DNA of 37,423 nucleotides from Chara braunii (lineage: Eukaryota > Streptophyta > Charophyceae > Charales > Characeae): the NCBI GenBank assembly GCA_003427395.1, contig BFEA01000725.1:409944-447366 (forward strand), written 5' to 3'. The position numbers were made by a program, and so were the translations under genes. Below, piece by piece: positions 7,740 to 17,640 of this stretch; positions within the stretch are counted from its first letter, which is position 1, and each line of letters begins with the position of its first letter. The notes under the pieces are model-generated. The model ran no database searches, was not told the DNA's origin, and saw nothing but the letters and a program-made list of their open reading frames with translations.

Positions 7740-9980
7740 ACTTATTAGTTTGACCCCCAGTTATTGCTGACGGTCCACTTCCAATCCTAATGAAGACGAA
7801 ATTTGTTTTCGGCATTAACAGGTTACACGCACATTAGAGGTAGGAAGCTCACGTCTTGCTTAGCCCTTATCTGAACTTTACACAGAGAGTATCCAGAGAA
7901 CCACAGTCCAGTGATTTGTCTTTCCGCCAAATGGTTCTAGCAGTTCGTTTTCTATTTCTTAGTATGAAATCTCCAAGCGTTCGTACCAAATTACATGGCT
8001 CTAAACTTAAAGCCTGGACTCAGCATAAATACCAGCCACCCACCTTACACATATATATTATATATACAAATACATGCATATATTTCGCGAAGTCTAGCTC
8101 ACACCAGATTGCCACGACAGGACTTATTCAGACACCGCCCAGCGTCTTGTTTACCAAATCACCCGATTCACCCACAACTTCCTTTTTCCCAAGAGTATAT
8201 CCTAAACCTTCTCTAATACCCTTGTGCCTACTTGAGACAGCAGTCTTCGGAAATGGCTGCTTTTACTGGCACTGCTGAGAGTGACGGAATTGAGGTCCAT
8301 GTGTGTATATATATATATGTGTATACACTTACATATATATACATTTATATATACACATGACTCTAAACTTCCTCTATCTTGTCATAGGGGAGAGTCAGAT
8401 GGCAAGAAGAGAAACTGATTCGCGTGGAGAAGAGGAGTTTTCACGTTCCCCATAGTTCTCTCTGTCAGGCTATACCCGACACCAAACACTGTCAGACTCA
8501 AGCGCGTTTTCGATTGTTTGCTCACCGTTTGATGTTTAGATAGCTCAAATTAGAACCCCGCATTTCTAGGTCTCTTCCTCGCTAATCCCCATCTAGTATG
8601 TACTTGGCCAGAAGGTTAACAAATTTTCTCAGAACTACCTTCCTCTTGCTCATCAATCAATGTAAGAGGGAATAAACCACCCAAAAAAAGTAACCGCTGG
8701 AGACACACCCAACTCAGCTCAAACAGTCGAGAAGAAGGTAGTATCGAAGCTTCTCTCGGCAAAAGGAAAAAAAAGGGTTAAAGCAAGTTCTCAAATCGGA
8801 GCCATCGGCAGAAAGGGAGGAACACTTGATGAAACGCAGAGTATAAAAGATCAAAACAAGGATAAGCCGATTTCGTGTGGTTCCGCGTCGTTTCATGTCT
8901 TTTAGATATTACCAACAATAGTTCGTCATTTTCTCCCTAGTATCCCACTCACCCTATTAGCGACCCACGTGAGATTATACGAGAGAGGGGTGATGCCAAT
9001 TAGCGGAACCCTCAGATCATGGTGACCAGTATTCTTAGTTGTTACTCAATCTTGTTACCCCTGCTTCGTCACTAGCACTCTCATCAATATTAGTGGATCA
9101 CTCTGGGCGCGTAGAGCTCGAACTTACGTCATTAGCCTGCTAAGTGTTAGTTCTCTTGGCCCAACTCCTGATTTTCATGCTCTCTAGTCAGTAGCCAATT
9201 CCAATCTTTCGAACAGAGCTTAATGGTCCACAACTCTCCGCAAATGTGAGCACAGACTCACCGTTTGACTCTGCTCAGACGAAAGGGGAAGACGACGATC
9301 GCAACAGTTTCCGCATGTATGAGGCCAGGGTACGAACCAAATTAGAGTTAGGCTCGAAGAGCAGAGTGATAATTGGTCAGAACAGAATGGAAAGCAACGT
9401 CGAAGTCAAAATACTCCAATCAGGCTATTACTGCTCAGCAGTGCTTGAAACGGTTTAGCTTGTGATTACAAGTTTACGCTTTCTTGGAGGCTGATCCATT
9501 AGCCCACCGCATTCTCGAGCGCAGTGGTTCTGACAGGAAGGAGGGCTAGCCCTGAAAAGGCCTTTGTGATCTCTCTCACTCGTAACAACCAGTGATGACT
9601 ACCGTGCACGATCTTATGCGCAGTCCTTGCCCTCCAGTCATCGCATAAACCCACTCAAGAATGCTGACGCCGACAGGGTAGATGCGTGCATTATTCTCTC
9701 GCAGTCTAACATATGCCGCGCACGTGCCCCATCTGCTTTCTTCTCATCCCCTTGGCATCACTTGGAAATATGACTACCTCCGTGCACTTGCACAGAAAAC
9801 ACGCGCCTTGTCCCGTAACATAGGAGGCACGGGGCAGTGAGCCACTGGAGTGAACTAGAGACAAACAACAACCCTTTTCTCCCTCACTTAGTCTCGCACG
9901 CGCGTCTACACTGGTTACAGCCAGTCATAGCACGACAACAAAACACTAACCAAAGGCACAATCTTACTCTCGCCAGGTAT
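7740..9980. other. Anonymous intergenic stretch
   Basis: No frame here shows family motifs, and the short open frames look random. The only clear structure is the alternating TA/GTATAC tract near 8301-8358. A plus-strand TATAAAAG at about 8843 has no supported gene downstream. The stretch may include U3 or flank of a decayed element, but I cannot delimit it. Confidence 0.5.
8301..8358. repeat. TA/GTATAC-rich palindromic microsatellite
   Basis: Runs of TATATA, GTGTATACAC and ACATATATATAC form overlapping inverted repeats over about 58 bp. It is simple-sequence DNA able to form cruciforms. Confidence 0.85.
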
Positions 9981-10718
9981 TCAGCACCACCCGAGGTCAC
10001 TTAGCCCTCTCCCCAGGTCGGTTTCAGCTTCGCTATTAATGCGAGACAGTTGCCCGTCGAAGGTAACTGACGTCAACTTCTTTCTTCCTCTGTGTGGCTG
10101 ACCACGAGTATCTGCCTTGTCTGTCCCTCCGTGGCTTCGCTTACACGTGTTTGACTTTCGTGCGCCTTCTCTCTCACTCACCGCTTGACACGATCACACC
10201 CTCTTCCTTTGCCTCCCGCCTTTCTTTGTCCCGCGCCCTCTAGGACTCAGCTGTCGCGAGCTGGCCTCCGGTCCGCCTTCCACAGGTTGTGCCTGAGGGT
10301 GGTTCTTGCGAACCTGGTCTGGCCTGTTCCAGGACTGGAGACAGGTCTCCCGGTCACTGGCCTCACTCTCCGCCTCTGAGTCACGGTCCAGGTGCCGCTG
10401 CTCGCGTTCCACCGTGTCTGTCGAGGTTTCAATCTCGTGGTAAGTAATGGTCACCCGAACCTCGGCTGTGACCTCATCCCTTTGCATCCTCCTCTTCGCC
10501 CGGTCTTTAGATTCCATGACCGCCAACTGTAGTCTCTGGTCCCCCTTCATTTCCTCGTCTCTCGCTCCCTCTACGGTAACCTTTAGACTCGCCTCATCTC
10601 CCCCGCTGTAACTCAGGATCGTAGTGATCTTGGGACCTTCGCCAGACATTGGAGACCAGCGAGTAGTGTACTTCCAATAATCCGGCCGGTAGCCGTGCAG
10701 GCCATTGCTGCGTGCCAT
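9981..10718 (-). pseudogene. Degenerate Gag-like or hypothetical frame
   Basis: The frame opens at an ATG with purine context (10718) and reads 174 residues to a TGA at 10194-10196, then continues in the same frame to 9981. The start (RPDYWKYTTRWSP) is aromatic and basic. The middle is a mixed-charge segment (QLAVMESKDRAKRRMQRDE) followed by VRVTITYHEIET, and the end is Arg/Gln/Gly-rich. The composition resembles an N-terminal Gag region of an unplaced retroelement, but no capsid, CCHC or protease motif is visible. A host gene cannot be excluded. Confidence 0.35.
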
Positions 10719-10926
10719 AGCCGATTGCCAGATAGACGCAGCTCAGTACTCAGCACACGTGCACGCAGGGGCAGACTACCCACCGTTCTCAAGTCAACAG
10801 CGTCAACACAGTAAAAGTGGCCTGCGCGCTGCTACCCATCCACCGCCAAAGACTCACTTGCCTCATCCCTCTATAGGCTCACCACTAGCCATAATCCCGC
10901 GTTCTAAACGAAGAGTCCAACTTTTG

Positions 10927-10960
<34 letters not shown>

Positions 10961-11450
10961 CCCTCACATTAATAGTTTTAGTGCTCCGAAAATATAAAAC
11001 AAAAATAAAACTAAATAACTTATAAAACACGAAAGACCGAAAATCAACGGTCAAGGTGCGGGCCGAACTTACTATGCTACCGTCAGTCACTAATCTTCAC
11101 GATGTGACCATGGTCCAAAAACAGGTCCCATAACAGGATACCGACAAGCGCTTCCCTTCCTTCAAAACACGCCTGCTGGCCTAACCCTGACCGGTACCCG
11201 TGTCCGATGGCAAGGAGGGGGCTTATGACCCTCNTCAGGGGTGATAAGCTTCTTACCGATGCGGCCGCGGGTTGCCCCTCTTTTCGGGTCCTACCGCGCG
11301 GCGCCCGGTCGAGCCTCCCAACCATCAGTACCAATATGACAGGCAAAATCAGTCTGGGCCACAGACTGCAGCCGCGCTTGAATTTCAAGTCGTTGGCCTT
11401 CCCGCGAAGTGACAGAGACCAAAGAGGAAAGCCTCGTCTGAGAAACCGGT
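10719..11450. other. Anonymous stretch with poly-T tract
   Basis: No gene is recognised. A run of 29 T at 10928-10956, followed by AT-rich DNA, could be the reverse complement of a retroposed poly-A tail. GC-rich sequence with one N (11234) follows and ends where the duplicated segment starts. Confidence 0.45.
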
Positions 11451-12234
11451 AAGATAATAGTAATAAATTAATAATTAGTAATAGTAAAAGTAAAGAAAGG
11501 AACGAAAAACGTAACGACAAGATGACTAGTGGCCGTCAGATTCCCCCAAATTAAGGCTGGCAGTTCAGTCGCACNNATTATCCCTATCAAGTCCTTGCAC
11601 CTGGCCTGGATCATAACCATCAGGACNAGACGGTCCCTTCAACTCCAAGCAGGCCAGGTTACCTGACAGCGATCGCGGCCCAGGAATTGAACCGCTGGCC
11701 ACCCCCGAATTAAAGCAGGAGCTCAGGCCATTGCTTTGGCTTGACGGTTAGCTTTTATTTTCTTTTCCATATTTTCTTTCTCTTTTTACTTCCCTCTTCT
11801 AGGTCCTTCTCTACCCGACAGCGACATCTATCCCGTGCACCTAACCCATAACCTGGTTAGAGGGCATTTGGCGCGCAGTAGAAAAGACTGCGCCGGTCCC
11901 TCTACCTTCNCGTCCCTGGGCGAACCCGGCGGCTACCACGGCCACAGGCTGGTAGTGCTCTGCTGTACAGCAGGGCGCCGAGCCTGCGTGGACCAAAGGA
12001 AAGTCCAGTGGCGCACCCTTTTGTCAGGACAGACGCCAAACGGACCGGTCCTTACCGAAGTTCAGCTCAGGTGCCAGGCCTGTAGAGGTCCGGGACACGC
12101 CTAAGGCAGCGAAGGTAGGGACAGGGAACTGGTACTGGGTAGGAATCTGGCACCCACGAGGGCCGGGACACCGCGCCCTCCGACAGCGCGACTGCTGCAC
12201 CGCGTGCTGGCGCCTCCCTGCTCTGGCGCCAGCT

Positions 12235-12407
12235 GTCTTCCTAGTTGCTGACCTGGCGCAGGCCACACTGTCTTCCTAGTTGCTGACGTGGCGCATGCCA
12301 CACTGTCTTCCTACTTGCTGACGTGGCGCATGCCACACTGTCTTCCTACTTGCTGACGTGGCGCATGCCACTGTCTTCTTACTTGCTGATGTGGCGCATG
12401 CCACACT
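12235..12407. repeat. 35-bp tandem array with TGACGTGGC motifs
   Basis: Five units start at 12235, 12270, 12305, 12340 (33 bp) and 12373. Three of them carry TGCTGACGTGGCGCATGCC, and the first and last have one-base variants (TGACCTGGC, TGATGTGGC). The core ACGTGGC is the classical plant ABRE/bZIP site. The array lies about 1.1 kb upstream of the KYDG start codon. It could be an upstream regulatory array or simply a satellite; the sequence alone does not decide. Confidence 0.8.
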
Positions 12408-13353
12408 GTCTTCATTGCTGATTGGGGACGCGACAAGGAGGGAGATCGGGATCTGTGGATTGACAGAGAGAGAGAGAGAGGAGACTTAGCTGTTGCTGGT
12501 GCCGACATTGCGCGCTGTTCTGACGTCTTCATGGGAGAACTGTGCCTACATGGCACTCCGTTCTGATGAGACCTTGTCAGGCTCGTTCTGGGACACTGTT
12601 TGCTGACGTGGAGGAGGGGAAAAACCCGAAGAAGGAGAGGGGAACGACGGGCTTCTATCTACGTGGACACTGATAGATACTTTCTCTTCGACCCTCTAAG
12701 TCTATTCTCCCCCTCCCCTCCTTCATCCTCTGGTTACGAAACACTGTATCACAGATCACATTTCATGATTATTGGGAACATTGATCAGCGCTGAGTTATC
12801 TTGTATTGTCGACACCTGACGAGTTGCTTCCAGACTGGTTCATTACACAAGCTTATATGTTAATCTTTTGAAGCAGANGGTTTTGACTGGAAACAAAAAG
12901 GTCAGTGGCTCGGCCCCAAGAGGTCTAAATTTTTAACAGCAAATGTGAATGGCCTCGGAAAAGGTCACACCTANTAAGGGCCTGTGACCTTATGTGCTGC
13001 ACTGTGATTTGAACTGCCCCTACAGGTGCAGTATGCTCATTCACCAGGCCACCAGTGCACAGAAAAACTCTTGAATNNTTGAGTTAAATGACAGAGATGG
13101 ATAAATCATGCAAGCAATTTGCTCGGAATTGGTTCACACAATTGCAATTTGTGTATACTCAACCCTCCAGCAAAGTTCACAACACATCCACTATCCCTCC
13201 CTTATACAGTATGTACAACTTCCTTGTGCCTGAAATCCAGCTTGGCCGAGCTTCAAATGTCAAACAGACATTAGACATGTAACAAGACAAGTTATTACTT
13301 CGAAGACCCTCTTGCTTCAACTGGCGGTCTTGCACAGCCTGAGCTTGGGGGAG

Positions 13354-13361
13354 TATATATA
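13354..13361 (+). promoter_or_regulatory. TATA box of KYDG gene, copy 1
   Basis: TATATATA lies in a short non-repetitive region 194 bases before the ATG at 13555. A start site 25-35 bases downstream would give a leader of about 165 nt. It is identical in copy 2. Confidence 0.55.
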
Positions 13362-13554
13362 CCTGCAATGCTGCACAAAACAGCAGCGACCTCACCAGTT
13401 CGCCAGGGATTGGCAGCGTAACGCATTTAGCGTTTGCCTTCCGTGCTGCAATAAGCTGACATCCACCTCAGCTGCTGCAACCAGAACTAGGGTGCGGAGC
13501 GGATCTCCTTCTCTTTACTGCACATTTCCTACTCAGCTAGGTTGAGAAGCCATC

Positions 13555-14622
13555 ATGGCAGTCCTCAGGAGGGAAGCCAGATTGATGGGATCAGCCATAG
13601 GATGTCTTGGAATAATTCTCCTTGGTTTTCTCATTCAGTCCCTTGCGGTCCCTACAGGTGAGAGCACCTCCTTATCAAAGACGAGTACGGTTGCTAGGAA
13701 TGCAGAAGCTGAAACTGACATTGTTAGCAGGGGTCTCGGAGAGGAAGCCTATGATGATGGCGATAAAACACATTACAAGTTTGACAAGTATGATCACTAT
13801 GATAAGTATCACATGAGGCATGGTAAGTATTATGGTCAGTATTATGGTAAGCATGATGGTAAGTATGATGGTCAGTATTATGGTAAGTATGATGGTCGGT
13901 TTGATGGTAAGTATGATGGAAAGTATGATGGGAAGTATGATGGTAAATATTATGGTACATATGATGGTAANTATGGTAAGTNTGATGGTAAGTATGATGG
14001 TCAGTATAATGGCAAGTATGATGGCAAGTATGACGGCAAGTACGATGGAAAGTATGATGGCAAGTATGATGGCAAGTATGACGGCAAGTATGGTGGCAAG
14101 TATGATGGTAAGTATGATGGTCAATATTATGGTAAGTATGATGGTCAGTTTGATGGTAAGTATGATGGAAAGTATGATGGGAAGTATGATGGAAAGTATG
14201 ATGGTAAATATTATGGTACATATGATGGTAAGTATGGTAAGTACGCTAAGTATGATGGTCAGTATTATGGCAAGTATGATGGTAAGTATGACGGCAAGTA
14301 TGATGGAAAGTATGATGGCAAGTATGTCGGCAAGTATGATGGCAAGTATGATGGCAAGTATGATGGTAAGTATGATGGTCAGTTTGATGGTAAGTATGAA
14401 GGAAAGTATGATGGGAAGTATGATGGTAAATATTATGGTACATATGATGGTAAGTATGGTAAGTATGGTCAGTATGATGGTCAGTATTATGGCAAGTATG
14501 ATGTAAAGTATGATGGAAAGTATGATGGCAAGTACGATGACAAGTATGATGGAAAGTATGATGGAAAGTATGATGGCAAGCATGATGGCAAGCATGATGG
14601 CAAGCATGATGGCAAGTATTAG
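13555..14622 (+). CDS. Secreted KYDG-repeat protein, copy 1
   Basis: This 355-residue frame starts at ATG in the context CCATCATGG, downstream of a TATA box. Residues 1-34 are a clear signal peptide: basic n-region, then AIGCLGIILLGFLIQSLAV. A 50-residue Ser/Thr/Glu-rich linker follows. From about residue 84 to the end there are roughly 65 tetrapeptides of the KYDG type. The variants QYYG, QFDG and KYYGTYDGKYGKY recur in three higher-order blocks, and the last units become KHDG. The mature protein has no Cys, balanced Lys and Asp, and about one Tyr in four residues, so it is a disordered polyampholyte. Extracellular, wall, mucilage or adhesive roles are plausible by composition, with Tyr available for oxidative crosslinking, but no homologue is recognised. 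Two Ns near 13971-13982 leave two residues undefined. The stop may be a mutation, because coding-like sequence continues beyond it. Confidence 0.75.
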   Translation: MAVLRREARLMGSAIGCLGIILLGFLIQSLAVPTGESTSLSKTSTVARNAEAETDIVSRGLGEEAYDDGDKTHYKFDKYDHYDKYHMRHGKYYGQYYGKHDGKYDGQYYGKYDGRFDGKYDGKYDGKYDGKYYGTYDGXYGKXDGKYDGQYNGKYDGKYDGKYDGKYDGKYDGKYDGKYGGKYDGKYDGQYYGKYDGQFDGKYDGKYDGKYDGKYDGKYYGTYDGKYGKYAKYDGQYYGKYDGKYDGKYDGKYDGKYVGKYDGKYDGKYDGKYDGQFDGKYEGKYDGKYDGKYYGTYDGKYGKYGQYDGQYYGKYDVKYDGKYDGKYDDKYDGKYDGKYDGKHDGKHDGKHDGKY

Positions 14623-14895
14623 ATTAACGACTATGACAAGTATGACGAGAAGGATGAGAGGAAGGGTTATTACTACAAGCACTATGCCGACAAGCAGGAT
14701 TAAAGGGGGTATGGCAAGAAGTGGGCTGAGAAGGGGAATGCTGATCAGCAGCACAACAGCCAGCATGACGATCAAAAGAAGTATGGTGGCAAGAGCTATG
14801 ACGAGAAGTACAAGCGCCAAATTGCGGTGATTAAGAGTATGAGGGTAAGAAATTTGAACTGTGACAAGAGGACGCAGAAGAGCAACAATATGTAG
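14623..14895 (+). pseudogene. Former C-terminal region of KYDG protein, copy 1
   Basis: After the TAG at 14620-14622 the same frame continues with composition like the repeat protein: Asp/Tyr/Lys-rich (NDYDKYDEKDERKGYYYKHY), a TAA at 14701-14703, then GYGKKWAEKGN, Gln/His/Asn-rich residues and KYGGKSYDEKY, ending at TAG 14893-14895. Frame and amino-acid bias persist across both stops, so the ancestral protein probably extended to here. Either the gene has been shortened or this copy is a pseudogene. Confidence 0.55.
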
Positions 14896-16120
14896 AGTGA
14901 AAAGTCTGATTGCATTAACACATTGAGCGAGGCTTTNCTTTCACGGAGGATGCGAAGTGTACGGGAGTTGGCACGACAATGACATCAGGATGATGGCCAA
15001 GCTTTTTCTTGCAGCTTTTACATGGTAGTGGAGCAGGGATCATCGGCAAAGTCACCAGATGGAAACTGGTCTAAACAGACGAATAAGAGTTTGATTTGCT
15101 CATTCCTTTTGGTGCAGGGGTAATTTTGAATAACTGTCCAAAGCAAGCATTTCAAAAATATGGATTCTGTTTCGCTTCGTCTATTCTGGCAACTACCAGT
15201 GAGTGTGGGNGGTTTCTACCTTCTCATGAAACAACTTCATTGCAGTCAANCTTATGGCTTTAGCTGTGCTTCGTGATGCAACTGATGTTGTTCTCCATGG
15301 CGGCTAGTTGACTAGAAAACCTTATGACAGGGTTTATCTGAGTACAGTTCACAAGGAGACCAGTCAAATTATGTCACGGACCAGATTTTGAATTGTGCTT
15401 TTCGTTTTGAAACCAGCACGACCCCACCAAGCTGGCTGCAGGGGNCAGGGGCCTGTNTTCATGCCCCATTCGGGGACTGACTCTGGGAGAGGCTCGTTAA
15501 TGTGCTTCAATTCTTCTTGATAATTTATAACTGGNCACTGTTGAAAGCCTAGCACTCGCTCGTAAACAACCTTGTGATGATGTATGCTTCNCCTCCTGAG
15601 TTATCCCCCTTTTTGTTTTTTGTTGCTGCCATAAATAAAACAAATGACCTTCCGTAAAGGAAGTAATCAAGGTGCCCACCAAGGTCTCTCAGCCATAATG
15701 GCCAGAAGCGTCAGAGTGAGTACAATCTGTAATTTNTTGACTTGTCTTNGGAATAGGAGGCGGACGGATGCTTCCCAGAATGGATATGGACTATTATGGA
15801 GGCAGGGCCACAAGGACCTGGTTAAAACTAAAGAAAAGAAATAACTACGCCCAGGTGTGGTGTGGAGGTTCGAATTCGCAGGAATAGCAGTACACCGCAA
15901 GTTCGGGCCGAGAGCAGTTTGAAACTGCAAAATAAACACGTACCTTTGCAGTTGTACCCGGTTGGTACTTTGTAATTGGCAAAATCAGGCGATTATGTTG
16001 CTTTTTTTATTCTTCTTTTTTTCTTCTTTTTTTCACACCCGCGCCTGGGCCACGACGAAGACGCACGTGGCCGTATTTCGTGCGTAGTGCATGGGACTCC
16101 TCACCATCCCGCAAGGGACC
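14896..16120. other. 3' flank of KYDG gene, no gene seen
   Basis: No family motifs are found in any frame. The stretch contains several single Ns and T-rich tracts near 15994-16032. It is shared with copy 2. Confidence 0.5.
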
Positions 16121-16313
16121 GAGATGTCTAGGCCATGCTTGTGGCTGGGCCACGGCCGGGATGTCTAGGCCACACCCGTGGCTGGGCCCTGGCCGAGATG
16201 TCTAGGCCACACTCGTGGCTGGTCCACGACCGAGATGTCTAGGCCACGCCCGAGATGTCTAGGCCACGCCCATGGCTGGGCCGCAGCCGAGATATCTACG
16301 CCACACTCACAGG
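16121..16313. repeat. 37-bp tandem repeat (GAGATGTCTAGGCCAC...)
   Basis: Units start at 16121, 16158, 16195 and 16232. A truncated 20-bp unit occupies 16232-16251, a full unit follows at 16252, and a diverged end starts at 16289. Each unit carries GATGTCTAGGCCA and GTGGCTGGGCC. The array has no spacers and its period is not a multiple of three. Confidence 0.9.
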
Positions 16314-16584
16314 AAATGACTGGTACTGGTACTGGTACCTCCCGTTGTGGCGAATTGTTAAACTGGCATGCCGTCGAAGGCATCATTTGCTGTTTTTTTT
16401 GCAGTTTCGAGCTGCTGTCAGCCCGAATTTGCAGTGTACTGTTATTTCTGCAAATTCGGAGCTCTGCACCGGTCACAGGCGCAGTTGTCTCAAAAAAAAA
16501 GGCCTTCTATGAGAAAGGAGGGTGACAAAGGCAAGCTGATGGTTTCCACTCTCCTGAGCCCAGCTGCATAGGGGCCAAAATCAT

Positions 16585-16765
16585 GTTAACCGCGGACCCA
16601 GACACCGGACACTTCCGGACTGTCTTCCGGACCAGTCTCTGGACTGATCCGGACATCACCAGACACCGGACATCACCGGACACCGGACAGTCCTGACCGG
16701 TCCCCGGGGTGCAAAAATGTCCAGACCCAAAAAAAAAAAAAACGGGGCGGGGGGGTGGAGGACGA
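16585..16765. repeat. TCCGGA/CACCGGACA cluster followed by A-run and G-run
   Basis: Short imperfect repeats of CCGGACA and TTCCGGAC fill 16600-16700. An A15 run (about 16728-16742) and a G-rich run with GGGGCGGGGGGGTGGAGG follow. No coding content is supported. The same structure appears near 37159-37335. Confidence 0.7.
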
Positions 16766-16962
16766 ATATGTGGGGGAACGTCTGTTCCGAAAACTTCCGA
16801 TCAGATCATCAGACGACCTTTTTTTTTTTTCGGTTCGTTTTGCTGATTGNGGAGGTTGGGTGGGGGTGTTGCCAGGCACTTACCTGCTTTGCACTCTGTA
16901 GTTCAGGCAGCAGAGCACGTGTCTTGCAGCAAATCAACCAGCACATTTAACCAGCAGACATG

Positions 16963-17214
16963 TGTAAGGAAGATGAGCAATAGCGAACTTCAGCAATCAA
17001 ACAGCATCATACACATAAGACCAGATAGTCGTGACCTCGAACCAAAAGCAGAATTGAATCACGAGTTTCACCAAATAAGAATACACCAGAAGCTCATAAN
17101 TGACAATGCTGAAATAGTCTCATCATCATCATCAACGAAGAACCAATGTTGATATCCTATCTGGCGCTCGNCGCCCAGACTACNGATGGCAGATCCTATC
17201 TAGCCTAGACTACA
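16963..17214 (-). mobile_element. 3' LTR fragment of element 2
   Basis: This stretch is the reverse complement of about 30400-30637, and the similarity stops exactly at a CA end (CCTTACA here, CCTTGCA there). It lies just beyond the integrase fragment of element 2. A TGTA start is possible at 17214, giving TGTA...TACA ends and a short LTR of about 250 bp. However, the plus-strand copy shares a little more sequence beyond that point, so the outer limit is uncertain. The flank at 16962 is segment copy 1, so element 2 appears to have inserted into that segment. Confidence 0.6.
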
Positions 17215-17640
17215 ATGCCGAAGATGACGACAACAGCGCGGTGCAANTGTTCTGCTTGTCCATTCGCCTCGGGATGGTTTCCTGATGTCATCTGCAGTTG
17301 CGTTCCCTGTTCTGCAGCTGCGGCTTTCCACAGTTCACTTGTGAATTGCACATCACGGTGACTGACTATAGACTTTGGCAATCCAAAATCTCTAACCCAA
17401 TTCTCTTTGAACAGCTTAATCACATGCTCAGTCTTCGCTGTCTCAGGCATTGCAACTAACCTAGCATACTTACAAAACCTATCCACGATAACAAAGATGT
17501 GTCTCATTCCGCTCTTGCTGGTTACCAGCGTGTCCATGAAGTCCATGNATAGGCTCTCACCAGGCCTTTCCGGAATCNGAAGGGGCTTGAGGANCCCAAG
17601 AGGGGCCTTTGTACGGGGCTTGTCTCTCTGACAGACCTAG
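17205..17640 (-). pseudogene. Element 2 integrase catalytic core fragment
   Basis: This is the catalytic core of a Ty3/gypsy integrase (DDE/RNase H-fold strand-transfer enzyme). MDFMDTLVTS holds the first catalytic Asp, and the Glu is in HPEANGQAE. The second Asp, normally the first D of SDRD, is replaced by His (SHRD); the 35-residue spacing to the Glu is preserved, so the substitution is clear. An in-frame TAG sits inside the upstream CX2C of the zinc-binding domain (about 17638). The protein stops soon after the Glu: the C-terminal domain is missing and the sequence passes into the LTR. Confidence 0.8.

Larger units (their letters stand above)
11450..16962. repeat. Segmental duplication, copy 1 (about 5.5 kb)
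   Basis: From about 11450 to at least 16849 this sequence is almost base-for-base identical to about 32050-37423 in direct orientation. The offset is 20598 before the KYDG array and 20574 after it. Left of 11450 and 32050 the two sequences differ. The right end runs to the LTR of element 2 at 16963, while copy 2 runs off the window. Differences are few: a 9-bp indel near 11465, scattered substitutions and 24 bp within the KYDG array. Several N positions coincide in both copies, for example 12878 with 33476, so an assembly artefact must be considered. Confidence 0.9.

Noticed and set aside
10928-10956. Poly-T tract as proof of a retroposed gene on the minus strand
   Set aside because: No target-site duplication or processed gene body was found next to it; left as simple sequence.
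11083-11520. 145-residue minus ORF with Leu/Ile-rich start
   Set aside because: The start lies in AT-rich repeat sequence shared with copy 2, where the continuation differs completely; it crosses the duplication boundary.
13820-14506. Plus-strand MVSMM-type ORF and minus-strand HHTYHHTC-type ORFs
   Set aside because: They are the other phases of the same 12-bp repeat, with no independent start context or domain.
13675-14820. 381-residue minus-strand ORF of I/L/T repeats opposite the KYDG array
   Set aside because: The repeat unit is 12 bp, so every frame on both strands stays open. The plus frame alone has a signal peptide, TATA box and good ATG context; the hydrophobic frame is a shadow.
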